DNA of 64,000 nt. It comes from Neoakkermansia glycaniphila (lineage in GTDB: Bacteria; Verrucomicrobiota; Verrucomicrobiia; Verrucomicrobiales; Akkermansiaceae). The notes under the pieces are model-generated. The model was not told the DNA's origin and ran no database searches. It was given only the letters and a program-made list of their open reading frames with translations. The position numbers and the translations under genes are program-made. Shown here piece by piece: positions 44,240 through 52,574 of the stretch. The stretch covers positions 1 to 64,000 of the forward strand of contig NZ_LIGX01000017.1 in the NCBI RefSeq assembly GCF_001683795.1, written 5' to 3'. Numbering within the stretch: the stretch's first letter is position 1; every line of letters begins with the position of its first letter.

Positions 44240-46168
44240 TTACGGATTCACCGCTGCGATTGCCTTGACCGTCAGCTTCACCGGTTTCTCTCCGGGAACG
44301 AACGGGAGCTTGATCACATCGCCTACGGCGTGGCCGGTCAGTTTCTGGCCGAGCTTGGAGGTATAGGGAATCACGCGGTTGTCGGGATCGGAATCCCATG
44401 CACCGAGAATGGTGAACACGGCTTCCTGACCTTCGGGATCGACGACAGTCACATAGGTGCCCATGCCGGAGCGGCTGGTATCCACATCCTTGAAATCGGT
44501 CGGATGAGCCTGTGCCAGATTGCGGGCCAGTTCTTCCGAACGGCGCATCAGCACCTGCCGGGTGGCCTTGGCATCCTGATAGCCGCCGTTTTCGCGCAAG
44601 TCGCCTTCGGCGCGGGTCACGGTCAGATCCTGCTTGTTCTTCGGGATACGCACATTGACCAGCTCGTCGTATTCGGCTTTGCGCTGGTTGTAGCTCTCGA
44701 TGGACACGTAGAGCTGCTGCTTTTCCTGCACCTTGGTGCGGGAGAGAACGATCTCCTGAAGGCCGTGGTGCACCCTCATCATATTCGCCAGCAGAAGATT
44801 GCGGTCGAGGTCATGAAGGGAAGCGGAATCGTAAATGGCCTTGGCGAACGGGCGGGCTTCGGATTCCGTCACATTGCGGATCAGGTCGGGAGCCAGCTGC
44901 TTGTCTTCCACCAGCAGGTTGCGCAGGCGAAGGCCCTTGTTCGGGCCGCCGTCGGAGGCGTCGCGCTCGATGGCGTTCATGATGGCGGAACCGAGAGCCA
45001 GCGTGAACACGGGCTTGGCCGCACCCTTGCGCTCGCGGCAGATCCAGACCAGCACATCGGCCGGAAGGCTCTGGCGGGAGATGCCGTTGCGGATGTCCTG
45101 ATAGAGCTGTTCGCCTTCACCCTTCACAATGATGAATTTGGCGACTTCCCCGATAGCCTTCGATCCGCCGAACAGGAAAATGTTCGTCGCGTAGGAGAGC
45201 CATTGGCCATTGTGCGCTTCGGGAAGGGCTTCGTAAATTTTCTTCTGGCGGGCGGCAGGCACATCCCCGATGAAAGCCACGATCTCTTCGGAAGAGATGC
45301 CGGCCAGCACGGAATCGAGCGTCGTCATATCGGGGATGGCGGCCATCAGCTTGCGGATGCCTTCATCTTCCTGATCGGCGGCGGGAACGCCGTCCTTGCC
45401 CTTGTCCGCAGACTTCAGCAAGGCATCGATCAATTCGTCGCGCACGATGATCAGTTCCAGAATCTGCTGCTTGACATTCACGCCTCCTTCTTCGATGTCC
45501 TTTTCCAGAGCAGCGACAAGTTCGAGGACGACATCGTGGTCGTCTTTCAGCGTTTCGGGCTTTGCGGCATCCAGCAGGCGCACGCATGTGCGCAGATCGC
45601 GGGCCTTCTTGTAGTCTTCCAGCAGGGCGGCGGCCGGAGACATGGTTTCGCCGCGCAGGGCGATCAGTTCGCCGCGGCGCGTCGGGAGAATGAACTCGGA
45701 TTTGTCGCGCATGGCCTTGCGGGCCTTTTCCCACCAGCTTTTCCAGTCGCCTTCCGGAACGACGCGGCCCTTCAGATTCTTTTCGACATCTTCGGGAGCG
45801 ATGGGCTGGGGCTCGTCTTCCCCGTCCTTGCCGGAGAAATTGCCATTGAGCACGAGGCGCACCAGCGTCAGCGGATCGGTTTTCGCCGAAGCCCAGATAC
45901 CCTTGGGATCTTCAAAGCAGGCAATCAGATAATGCCCCTGCGGCAGCGGAGTCAGCAAATTGAAGGCGAACTTCAATTCCATTTGATGATCCGGCTTCGA
46001 TTCGAAATTGATCACAATCGAATTCTCGGGCAGGTTCCATTCCTTGACCTTTCCGACTCCCCACGACTTGTGAACTACATAATTACCCGGTGAAAACTTA
46101 TCCAGCCGGGCGGCAAACGCCTCTGGGATTTTCTTTTTCGCAACAAGTTTTTCGAGATCGGCATGCAT
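44240..46168 (-). CDS. greA: Long GreA/GreB-type transcription elongation factor
   Basis: A 642-residue cytoplasmic protein from the ATG at 46168; a TTG start 15 codons upstream is less likely. Near the N-terminus SPGNYVVHKSWGVGKVKEWN resembles the CarD/TRCF RNA-polymerase-interacting domain. A helical middle of about 400 residues follows. The last 170 residues are GreA-like: a coiled coil with acidic tip (VTRAEGDLRENGGYQDAKAT, carrying the D/E pair), then AVFTILGAWDSDPDNRVIPY and SKLGQKLTGHAVGDVIKLPF. GreA normally has about 158 residues; chlamydial GreA is similarly long, so this is a PVC-group form. It rescues backtracked RNA polymerase. Confidence 0.8.
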   Translation of the reverse strand: MHADLEKLVAKKKIPEAFAARLDKFSPGNYVVHKSWGVGKVKEWNLPENSIVINFESKPDHQMELKFAFNLLTPLPQGHYLIACFEDPKGIWASAKTDPLTLVRLVLNGNFSGKDGEDEPQPIAPEDVEKNLKGRVVPEGDWKSWWEKARKAMRDKSEFILPTRRGELIALRGETMSPAAALLEDYKKARDLRTCVRLLDAAKPETLKDDHDVVLELVAALEKDIEEGGVNVKQQILELIIVRDELIDALLKSADKGKDGVPAADQEDEGIRKLMAAIPDMTTLDSVLAGISSEEIVAFIGDVPAARQKKIYEALPEAHNGQWLSYATNIFLFGGSKAIGEVAKFIIVKGEGEQLYQDIRNGISRQSLPADVLVWICRERKGAAKPVFTLALGSAIMNAIERDASDGGPNKGLRLRNLLVEDKQLAPDLIRNVTESEARPFAKAIYDSASLHDLDRNLLLANMMRVHHGLQEIVLSRTKVQEKQQLYVSIESYNQRKAEYDELVNVRIPKNKQDLTVTRAEGDLRENGGYQDAKATRQVLMRRSEELARNLAQAHPTDFKDVDTSRSGMGTYVTVVDPEGQEAVFTILGAWDSDPDNRVIPYTSKLGQKLTGHAVGDVIKLPFVPGEKPVKLTVKAIAAVNP

Positions 46169-46178
46169 ACGTGCCCTC

Positions 46179-46206
46179 AAGATAACATATCCCTCCTTGA
46201 AATCAA
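46179..46206 (-). promoter_or_regulatory. Predicted promoter of greA-like gene
   Basis: On the minus strand TTGATT (46201-46206), a 16-base spacer, TATCTT (46179-46184), then the ATG 10 bases later. It supports the choice of 46168 as start, since the alternative start would lie upstream of the promoter. Confidence 0.5.
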
Positions 46207-46358
46207 CCACCAATTATGGGACGGCCTGAAAAATTAGAATCCGCACGGCAAATGGCTTCAGTGCCAACGACCGCATCTCACAAGCCTTCCCTCGCAGCCT
46301 CCGGCAAATCAACGGCATCAATAAAATGAAAAAACTATATTTGCCCGAACATTTACTA

Positions 46359-46386
46359 TTGACAGACGAAAACAAGCATCTAAAAT
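46359..46386 (+). promoter_or_regulatory. Predicted promoter of PEP-CTERM gene
   Basis: TTGACA (46359-46364), a 16-base spacer and TAAAAT (46381-46386). The ATG is 29 bases further on. Confidence 0.7.
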
Positions 46387-46415
46387 CGACTTTAATTTCC
46401 CTATCATCATAAATC

Positions 46416-47135
46416 ATGTTCTCCACCCTTACCAAATACATCGCGACTGCCGCCCTGATGATCGGCTCCGCCTCCGCTGCGGATGAAGCATTCCAGCACA
46501 AAGCCACATGGGGCAATCACGGCACAAGCACCGCGCTCTACTCGCCCACCTTCGAAACCGGGCAAGACCTCTTCACGCTGAGTGTCACCAAACTGACGAA
46601 GACGACATACACCAACCCGGCAACAACCGATCTGTCGCTCTTTACGACAGGCACTTTCTGTCAAGGATTCTTCTCTCCGAACGTCAACGTACAAAATGCC
46701 GGATCATGGGCGGCCACACTTGATCTCACCACCACAAAAGACATTACACTGAGCTCAATCGGCCTCAACATCAAGGCATTCGGCGCAAACGGACTGATGC
46801 AGGCAAATACCAGAACCGCGCAGATGAACTTCAGCTTAAAGAGCGCCGAAGGCATCACTCTCGCCACCGGCAACGCAGGGTCCAACGGATTTACGATCCC
46901 GGCAAATACAGCAGCCGGAATCAATATCACCATGAATACCGGCCTCACCGAAGCCCTGCAGGCCGGCAATTACAAGCTGGAGCTGACCTGCGAGAGAACC
47001 ACCGAAACTGCCGGCGCGTTTTTCGGACTCCAAAGCATCACTCTTAACGGCGACATCGTCCCAGAACCGGCATCCGCAGGATTACTCGCCGCCGGCAGTC
47101 TTCTCGCACTCCTGCGCCGCAGAAGAGCCGCTTGA
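46416..47135 (+). CDS. PEP-CTERM sorted exported protein
   Basis: A 239-residue protein with signal peptide MFSTLTKYIATAALMIGSAS. The body is Thr/Asn/Gly-rich beta structure (TLDLTTTKDITLSSIGLNIK, ELTCERTTETAGAFFGLQSI). It ends with VPEPASAGLLAAGSLLALL then RRRRAA, a complete PEP-CTERM: the VPEP motif, a hydrophobic helix and an Arg tail. Such proteins are cleaved by exosortase and exported to the envelope or biofilm matrix; no exosortase gene is in the window. Its function is unknown. Confidence 0.85.
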   Translation: MFSTLTKYIATAALMIGSASAADEAFQHKATWGNHGTSTALYSPTFETGQDLFTLSVTKLTKTTYTNPATTDLSLFTTGTFCQGFFSPNVNVQNAGSWAATLDLTTTKDITLSSIGLNIKAFGANGLMQANTRTAQMNFSLKSAEGITLATGNAGSNGFTIPANTAAGINITMNTGLTEALQAGNYKLELTCERTTETAGAFFGLQSITLNGDIVPEPASAGLLAAGSLLALLRRRRAA

Positions 47136-47159
47136 AACCCCTCCTCTTTTTCTTTTTTG

Positions 47160-47195
47160 AAACCTCTTTTCGTCTGGCACGAAAAGAGGTTTTCC
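47160..47195 (+). terminator. Rho-independent terminator of PEP-CTERM gene
   Basis: A 14-bp stem, AAACCTCTTTTCGT / ACGAAAAGAGGTTT, with a 5-base loop and TTTT. Confidence 0.9.
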
Positions 47196-47234
47196 GCTGC
47201 TCCCGCAGGCTTCTGCAAAGTGCGCTATTTCGAC

Positions 47235-47263
47235 TTGACCCCGCCCCATAAATCCATTAAAAT
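47235..47263 (+). promoter_or_regulatory. Predicted promoter of purine operon
   Basis: TTGACC (47235-47240), a 17-base spacer and TAAAAT (47258-47263), 35 bases before the purC ATG. No purine riboswitch or PurR-type operator is recognised in the short leader. Confidence 0.7.
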
Positions 47264-47298
47264 TCCGTTGCCAGAGATAACCGCTGGCAGGTAGACAA

Positions 47299-48012
47299 AT
47301 GGAACCGATTTACGAAGGAAAAGCCAAGAAGCTTTACACAACGGATGATGCCAACGTACTCCGCATGGAATACAAAGACGACGCCACCGCATTCAACGCC
47401 CTCAAGAAAGCCAAGTTCGAGAACAAGGGCAAGATGAATAAGGCCATCACCCTCCTCATCTACAAGATGCTCGAAGCCAAGGGCGTAAAGACCCACCTCG
47501 TCGCCGATGTCGATGAAATCAATCTCCTCGTCAAGCGCGTAGACATCCTGATGGTCGAAGTCATCGTCCGCAACGTCGCAGCCGGTTCCTTCTGCAAACG
47601 CACCGGAGTGCCCGAAGGCACCGTGTTCGAAAAGCCTATCGTCGAATTCTCCTACAAGAGCGACGAACTCGGCGACCCGCTCATCAACGACGACTACGCC
47701 CGCGAAATGAAGATCGCCACCCCCGAAGAGTGCGAATACCTCCGCAAGCAGGCCCTCATCGTCGATGCCACCCTCACCGAATTCTTCAAGAAGGCAGGCC
47801 TCCGCCTCATCGACTTCAAAATCGAATTCGGCCGCCTCACGGAAGACCCCACCCAGATCGTCCTCGCCGACGAAATCTCGCCCGACACCTGCCGCCTCTG
47901 GGACATCGAAACCGGCAAGAAGATGGACAAGGACCGCTTCCGCCAGGACCTCGGCGACGTGATGGAAGGCTATGCCGAAGTCCTCGCCCGCCTTCAGAAG
48001 GAACAAGCCTGA
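47299..48012 (+). CDS. purC: Phosphoribosylaminoimidazole-succinocarboxamide synthase
   Basis: A 237-residue protein with the SAICAR synthetase N-terminus MEPIYEGKAKKLYTTDDANV and the conserved segments FNALKKAKFENKGKMN, EVIVRNVAAGSFCKRTGVPE, KIEFGR and LADEISPDTCRLWD. It joins CAIR and aspartate in purine synthesis. Length matches bacterial PurC. It is the first gene of a purC-purS-purL-purQ operon with short gaps. Confidence 0.97.
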   Translation: MEPIYEGKAKKLYTTDDANVLRMEYKDDATAFNALKKAKFENKGKMNKAITLLIYKMLEAKGVKTHLVADVDEINLLVKRVDILMVEVIVRNVAAGSFCKRTGVPEGTVFEKPIVEFSYKSDELGDPLINDDYAREMKIATPEECEYLRKQALIVDATLTEFFKKAGLRLIDFKIEFGRLTEDPTQIVLADEISPDTCRLWDIETGKKMDKDRFRQDLGDVMEGYAEVLARLQKEQA

Positions 48013-48050
48013 CCCATACCTCTACACACCACCACACACGGAGCAACATC

Positions 48051-48497
48051 ATGACCCTGAACCTCGAAGTACTCAGCCGTTTCCAGGATGCGGCCGACGC
48101 CAACCACCTCCTTTACACCCCCATTCCGGACGCGCTGAAATCCAACCACAGCCGCGTATACACCGTCGAATGCGAAGGAGACATCGAGGCCGCACGGGCC
48201 TACATGCTCCGCGTGCTGGTGGACCCCATCTCCCAGGCAGTCGTCGAAGACGGCACCCCCGCGCTGGAAGGCGCCCTCTTCACCATCGACTACGGCATGA
48301 AACCCGGCTCCCTCGACCTCGAAAAGGAAGCCATCCTCACCAACTACCGCGGACAGAAGAACCTCCCCTTCACCATCACGTCCCTGAAAATCACCCAGCG
48401 CATCTACATCTTCGGCGAAGGAGACCGCGACAAGCTCGCCGCCCGCTTCACCAAGGACATCTGCAACCCGGCCATCCACTACTGGACAGTCGCCTGA
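48051..48497 (+). CDS. Double-length PurS-like FGAM synthase subunit
   Basis: A 148-residue protein from the ATG at 48051, with GGAG about 8 bases upstream. The second half (FTIDYGMKPGSLDLEKEAIL, then ITQRIYIFGEGDRDKLAARF and ICNPAIHYWTV) has the PurS pattern of a KPG-x-LD turn and a final NP-x-I-x-x-Y strand. The first half (RVYTVECEGDIEAARAYMLR) looks like a second, diverged PurS-type unit. Normal PurS has about 80 residues and works as a dimer, so this may be a fused dimer resembling the N-terminal domain of large PurL. It sits between purC and purL, as expected for PurS. Confidence 0.65.
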   Translation: MTLNLEVLSRFQDAADANHLLYTPIPDALKSNHSRVYTVECEGDIEAARAYMLRVLVDPISQAVVEDGTPALEGALFTIDYGMKPGSLDLEKEAILTNYRGQKNLPFTITSLKITQRIYIFGEGDRDKLAARFTKDICNPAIHYWTVA

Positions 48498-48536
48498 GCC
48501 TCCGAAACGAAACCAATCCTCCACCGCACCGAACGC

Positions 48537-50930
48537 ATGTCCGCCACCTATCGCCACATCCCCGTCCGCGACCTCAGCAGCGACCAGCTTCTTGAGCTCA
48601 GCAAAACCATGAAACTCTCCCTGTCCCGCGAGGACATGGAAGTCGTCCAGCAAATCTTCCGCGGCATGGACCGCGAACCTACGGACGTCGAGCTCGAAGT
48701 CATCGCGCAAACCTGGTCCGAACACTGCAAGCACCGCATCTTCTCCGCAGACGTCCACCACGTCGCAGACGGCAAGGAAGAAAACATCTCCAGCCTCTTC
48801 AAAACCTACATCAAGAATCCGTCCGAAGAAATCATGGACCGCAAGCCCGGCTTCGTCCTGAGCGCCTTCGTGGACAACGCCGGATTCATCACCCTCGACG
48901 ACGATCTCGCCATCTGCCTCAAGGCCGAAACGCACAACCACCCCTCCGCCATCGAACCCTACGCTGGATCGAACACCGGCCTCGGCGGCGTCATCCGCGA
49001 CATCCTCGGCGCAGGCAAGGGAGCCAAACCCATCGCCAACCTCGACGTCTTCTGCTTCGGCGCACCCGACACTCCTCCCGAAGCCATCAAGGCGCAGGAC
49101 GTCATCCACCCGCTCGGCATCATGCGCGGCGTCGTCCACGGCGTCCGCGACTACGGCAACCGCATGGGCATCCCCACCGTCAACGGAGCCATCCAGTTCG
49201 ACCCCACCTACATCTACAACCCCCTCGTCTTCTGCGGCACCGCAGGCGTCATCCCCCGCGAGGACATCGACAAGGAAATGCGCCCCGGCCTCAAAATCAT
49301 CGCCATCGGCGGACGCACCGGCAAAGACGGCCTCAAAGGCGCCACCTTCTCCTCCGCTGCTCTCGGCGAAAGCTCCCATGAGGAAGACCACACCGCCGTC
49401 CAGATCGGCAACCCCATCGAAGAAAAGAAAACACTCGACTTCATCCTCGAAGCCCGCGAACGCGGCCTCATCGTCTTCCTGACGGACTGCGGCGCAGGCG
49501 GCTTCTCCTCTGCAGCGGGCGAAATGCTCAGCGTCACCGGCGGTGAACTCTTCCTCGAACGCGCCCCTCTCAAAGAACCCGGCCTCATCTCCTGGCAAAT
49601 CTTCCTCTCCGAATCCCAGGAACGCATGGTCCTCGCCGTCGAAGAAAAAGACCTTCCCGAACTCCAGACCCTCGCCGACACCTTCCAGACCGAACTCACC
49701 GTTCTCGGCCACTCGGATGACACCGGCGTCCTGCGCGTCTGGCACAACGGCGAACTCGTCTGCTCGCTCGACAACAGCAAACTGCACGACGCACCCATCA
49801 AAAAACTCGAATCCGTCTTCACCTCCGGCCTCGCCAAAACGGGCCTCGACCTCCCGGCGGACACCCTCGCCGAAGACCTCAAGGCTGTCATGGCCGACTT
49901 CGCCATCGTCTCCCGCGAACCCATCATCCGCGAATACGACCACGAAGTTCAGGGCAACACCCTCCTCAAACCCCTCGCCGGGGCCTCGGCGGACGCTCCG
50001 CAGGACGGCTCCGTGATCGACATCGACGGCTCCGACAAAGCCATGGCCATGGCCTGCGCCATCCTTCCCGAATGGGGCAAAACGGACCCCTACGCCATGG
50101 GCACCGGCACCGTGGACGAATGCGTCCGCCAGCTCATCCTCGTCGGCGCGAACCCGGATAAAATCGGCCTCCTCGACAACTTCTGCATGGGCAACCCGGA
50201 AGCTCCGCAGGAACTCGGCCGCATCGTCGAATGCGTCAAAGGCATCGCCCGCGCCGCACTCGACTTCAACGCCCCGTACATCTCCGGCAAAGACTCCTTC
50301 TACAACTACTTCGAGACGGAAGACGGCCCGATCAACATCCCCGTCACCTTCCTCTGCTCCGGCATCGGCGTCGTCGACGACAAAACGCACGTCAAAGGCT
50401 CCTCCCTCCGCCGCAACGACAGCCTCCTCTACCTCATCGGCAACACCGAAGACGAAATGGGCGGCTCCGTTTACAGCCGCATCAAAGGCATCAAGGATGC
50501 CAAAGTGCCGCAAACCGACTGCGTGAAAAACTTCGCCCTCTACAAAGCCTACTACGAAGCCCTTTGCGCGGGCCTCGTCCTCAGTGCGCACGACATCTCC
50601 GAAGGCGGCCTTGCCGTCGCCGCAGCGGAAATGGCCTACTCGGGCAAGGGAGGCATCGAACTCGACCTCTCCGCCATCCCCACCGCAGGAGGCTGGAAAA
50701 GCCCCGCTGTCCCCCTCTTCAGCGAAAGCACGGGCCGCATCCTCTGCGAAGTCGATCCCGACCTTGCAGCCGAATTCGAAACCACCATGGCCGGATACCC
50801 CTGCGCCCGCATCGGCAAAGCCACCGAGGCGCACAGCATCGTCGCTGCGGACAACGGCAAAACCGTCCTCACCAGCAGCGTTGCCGAACTCAAGGCTCTC
50901 TGGAAAAACGGCCTCACCCCGTACTATTGA
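48537..50930 (+). CDS. purL: Phosphoribosylformylglycinamidine synthase, large subunit
   Basis: A 797-residue protein of the small-PurL type. The start region has the linker motif QTWSEHCKHRIFSADVHHV. The ATP-grasp-like AIRS core contains LKAETHNHPSAIEPYAGSNT, TDCGAGGFSSAAGEML, the second repeat YISGKDSFYNYFETEDGPIN and ALVLSAHDISEGGLAVAAAE-type SAHDISEGGLAVAA. It makes FGAM from FGAR with ammonia supplied by PurQ and needs PurS. Length is that of small PurL, without a glutaminase domain, consistent with separate purS-like and purQ genes next to it. Confidence 0.96.
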   Translation: MSATYRHIPVRDLSSDQLLELSKTMKLSLSREDMEVVQQIFRGMDREPTDVELEVIAQTWSEHCKHRIFSADVHHVADGKEENISSLFKTYIKNPSEEIMDRKPGFVLSAFVDNAGFITLDDDLAICLKAETHNHPSAIEPYAGSNTGLGGVIRDILGAGKGAKPIANLDVFCFGAPDTPPEAIKAQDVIHPLGIMRGVVHGVRDYGNRMGIPTVNGAIQFDPTYIYNPLVFCGTAGVIPREDIDKEMRPGLKIIAIGGRTGKDGLKGATFSSAALGESSHEEDHTAVQIGNPIEEKKTLDFILEARERGLIVFLTDCGAGGFSSAAGEMLSVTGGELFLERAPLKEPGLISWQIFLSESQERMVLAVEEKDLPELQTLADTFQTELTVLGHSDDTGVLRVWHNGELVCSLDNSKLHDAPIKKLESVFTSGLAKTGLDLPADTLAEDLKAVMADFAIVSREPIIREYDHEVQGNTLLKPLAGASADAPQDGSVIDIDGSDKAMAMACAILPEWGKTDPYAMGTGTVDECVRQLILVGANPDKIGLLDNFCMGNPEAPQELGRIVECVKGIARAALDFNAPYISGKDSFYNYFETEDGPINIPVTFLCSGIGVVDDKTHVKGSSLRRNDSLLYLIGNTEDEMGGSVYSRIKGIKDAKVPQTDCVKNFALYKAYYEALCAGLVLSAHDISEGGLAVAAAEMAYSGKGGIELDLSAIPTAGGWKSPAVPLFSESTGRILCEVDPDLAAEFETTMAGYPCARIGKATEAHSIVAADNGKTVLTSSVAELKALWKNGLTPYY

Positions 50931-50978
50931 TCCTCCGGCAGCCGAACCGCAACCGACCATACCAAACCACCACCACAC

Positions 50979-51683
50979 ATGGCACACGCACTCCTTCTCA
51001 AATACCCCGGCACCAACTGCGACGTCGAAACCGAACGCGCGCTCCGCACCGCCGGATTCTCCACGCAGGTACAACCCATCGCCACTGCACGCCCCGAACA
51101 CGTCTCCAAAGCGCAGCTCGTCGTCTTCGCCGGCGGCTTCAGCTACGGCGATTACGTCATGAGCGGCCGCCTTGCCCAGCTCGAAACCGAGCGATTCCTC
51201 GGCGACGCCATCCATAAGCACCACCAGAACGGCGGCTTCCTCCTCGGTATCTGCAACGGCTTCCAAATCCTCACCAAACTCGGCATCCTGCCCAAAGCCT
51301 CCCTCATCTGGAACAAAAGCGAACGCTTCGAATGCATGTGGGACAAACTCGTCAAAGTCTCTCCCTCGCCGTACACCACCTTCCTTCCGGCCGAATTCGA
51401 ACTTCCTTCCGCCCATGCCGAAGGCCGCCTTGTCATGGAACCCGGTGACGCCCAAAAATACATGGACTCCGGCCTCGTCTCCCTCCAGTACGGCGACAAC
51501 CACAACGGCTCCGAACTCCGCATCGCCGGACTACAGGATGCCACGGGCCGCGCCATGGGCCTCATGCCCCATCCCGAACGCTTCCTCAAACCGCAGCACC
51601 ACTACGACCCGGACTGGTCCGGCGACAGCGACTGGGGCTGGGGCTACTACCTCTTCAAATCCGCCTTCGAGGCCTTGAAGTAA
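50979..51683 (+). CDS. purQ: FGAM synthase glutaminase subunit
   Basis: A 234-residue class I glutamine amidotransferase. It starts ALLLKYPGTNCDVETERALR and has VVFAGGFSYGDYVMSG, the nucleophile elbow LLGICNGFQIL with Cys92, and MPHPERFLKP with the catalytic His-x-Glu. It releases ammonia for PurL. It follows purL after 48 bases. The C-terminal Trp/Gly-rich segment (DWSGDSDWGWGYYLFKSA) is typical of this subfamily. Confidence 0.96.
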   Translation: MAHALLLKYPGTNCDVETERALRTAGFSTQVQPIATARPEHVSKAQLVVFAGGFSYGDYVMSGRLAQLETERFLGDAIHKHHQNGGFLLGICNGFQILTKLGILPKASLIWNKSERFECMWDKLVKVSPSPYTTFLPAEFELPSAHAEGRLVMEPGDAQKYMDSGLVSLQYGDNHNGSELRIAGLQDATGRAMGLMPHPERFLKPQHHYDPDWSGDSDWGWGYYLFKSAFEALK

Positions 51684-51711
51684 ACCGCAGCAACGAACCC
51701 TGCACGAGCCT

Positions 51712-52491
51712 GTGACCGACACCGCATTCATCGGAGCCACCTCGCCACTCGGCAAGATCTGGACTTCAAAACGCTACTTCGACTACCTCGTCGACCAGAA
51801 CGAAATCCACCTCCTGCAGGGCCACGCCTATGCCGTCCTCGTCATCATCGACCCCGTCTTCTGGACGGGGCCGTACGCCGAAGGGCAGGACGACAACGCC
51901 AAAGACGGCTACGCCTTCCACTTCAAACGCCAGTTGAGCGACATCAAGGCGGAGCGGATCATCTACATCACCAGCGCGGACATCATCCCTGAAGACGGCG
52001 ACGAACTCTCCCCGCTGCGCGACCCGGCAGGCAACCCCGGCATCAACCGCCAGCGCGACCTCTACAACTTCATCAACAAGCAATTCGGCCGCGTACTGAA
52101 CGTCTTCATCCCCGAACTGGCCATCTCCGACCCGGCCTTCGGCGTCCTCGGGCTCCTCACGCCGCCTGCCGACAAAAAAGCCTCCCTGCCCGTCGCCCTG
52201 CTGGAACAGCACCAGCTCTACCCCATCGACCGCCTTGTCGATGATGTGGAAAGGGCCATCCCTCTCGGCATCGAAAACGTCATCCTGGCCACCCCTCCGG
52301 TCACCACATGCGAACTCGTCGAACAGCTCTACCCCGAACTGGCCGACAACCTGCCCGACGCCCGCACCAGCGACCCTCGCGGCAGCACCCGCACCAGCAT
52401 CCACTCCTTCCACTGGCACGACCCGAAAGACGGCTACATCACCACCAAAGAAGACCTGCTGAACACCCTCGGCGCCATGCTCGACCATTGA
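51712..52491 (+). CDS. Hypothetical protein, Rossmann-like N-terminus, last gene of purine operon
   Basis: A 259-residue protein starting at GTG 51712 (no in-frame ATG is near). TAFIGATSPLGKIWTSKRYF resembles the glycine-rich loop of NAD-dependent epimerases and short-chain dehydrogenases, but the usual Tyr-x3-Lys motif is not seen. Later segments (IIYITSADIIPEDGDELSPL, FNFINKQFG-like NFINKQFGRVLNVFIPELAI) suggest an extended SDR-like fold. It follows purQ by 28 bases and is closed by a strong terminator, so it is transcribed with the purine genes; its function there is unknown. Confidence 0.55.
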   Translation: MTDTAFIGATSPLGKIWTSKRYFDYLVDQNEIHLLQGHAYAVLVIIDPVFWTGPYAEGQDDNAKDGYAFHFKRQLSDIKAERIIYITSADIIPEDGDELSPLRDPAGNPGINRQRDLYNFINKQFGRVLNVFIPELAISDPAFGVLGLLTPPADKKASLPVALLEQHQLYPIDRLVDDVERAIPLGIENVILATPPVTTCELVEQLYPELADNLPDARTSDPRGSTRTSIHSFHWHDPKDGYITTKEDLLNTLGAMLDH

Positions 52492-52519
52492 TCCGCCCTA
52501 GGTAAACCATTTCCTCTTC

Positions 52520-52549
52520 ACCGCTTTCCTCAGGGAAAGCGGTTTTTCT
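52520..52549 (+). terminator. Rho-independent terminator of purine operon
   Basis: CCGCTTTCC / GGAAAGCGG (9 bp) with a 4-base loop followed by TTTTT. Confidence 0.9.
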
Positions 52550-52574
52550 TATCCATCGGCCGCAGCAGCAAAAC

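Noticed and set aside
47994..51503. A 1,169-codon open frame on the minus strand across the purine genes
   Set aside because: It lies opposite purS-like, purL and purQ, which have clear homology; the antisense translation is an Asp/Glu/Phe/Val-rich composition artefact of GC-rich codon use.
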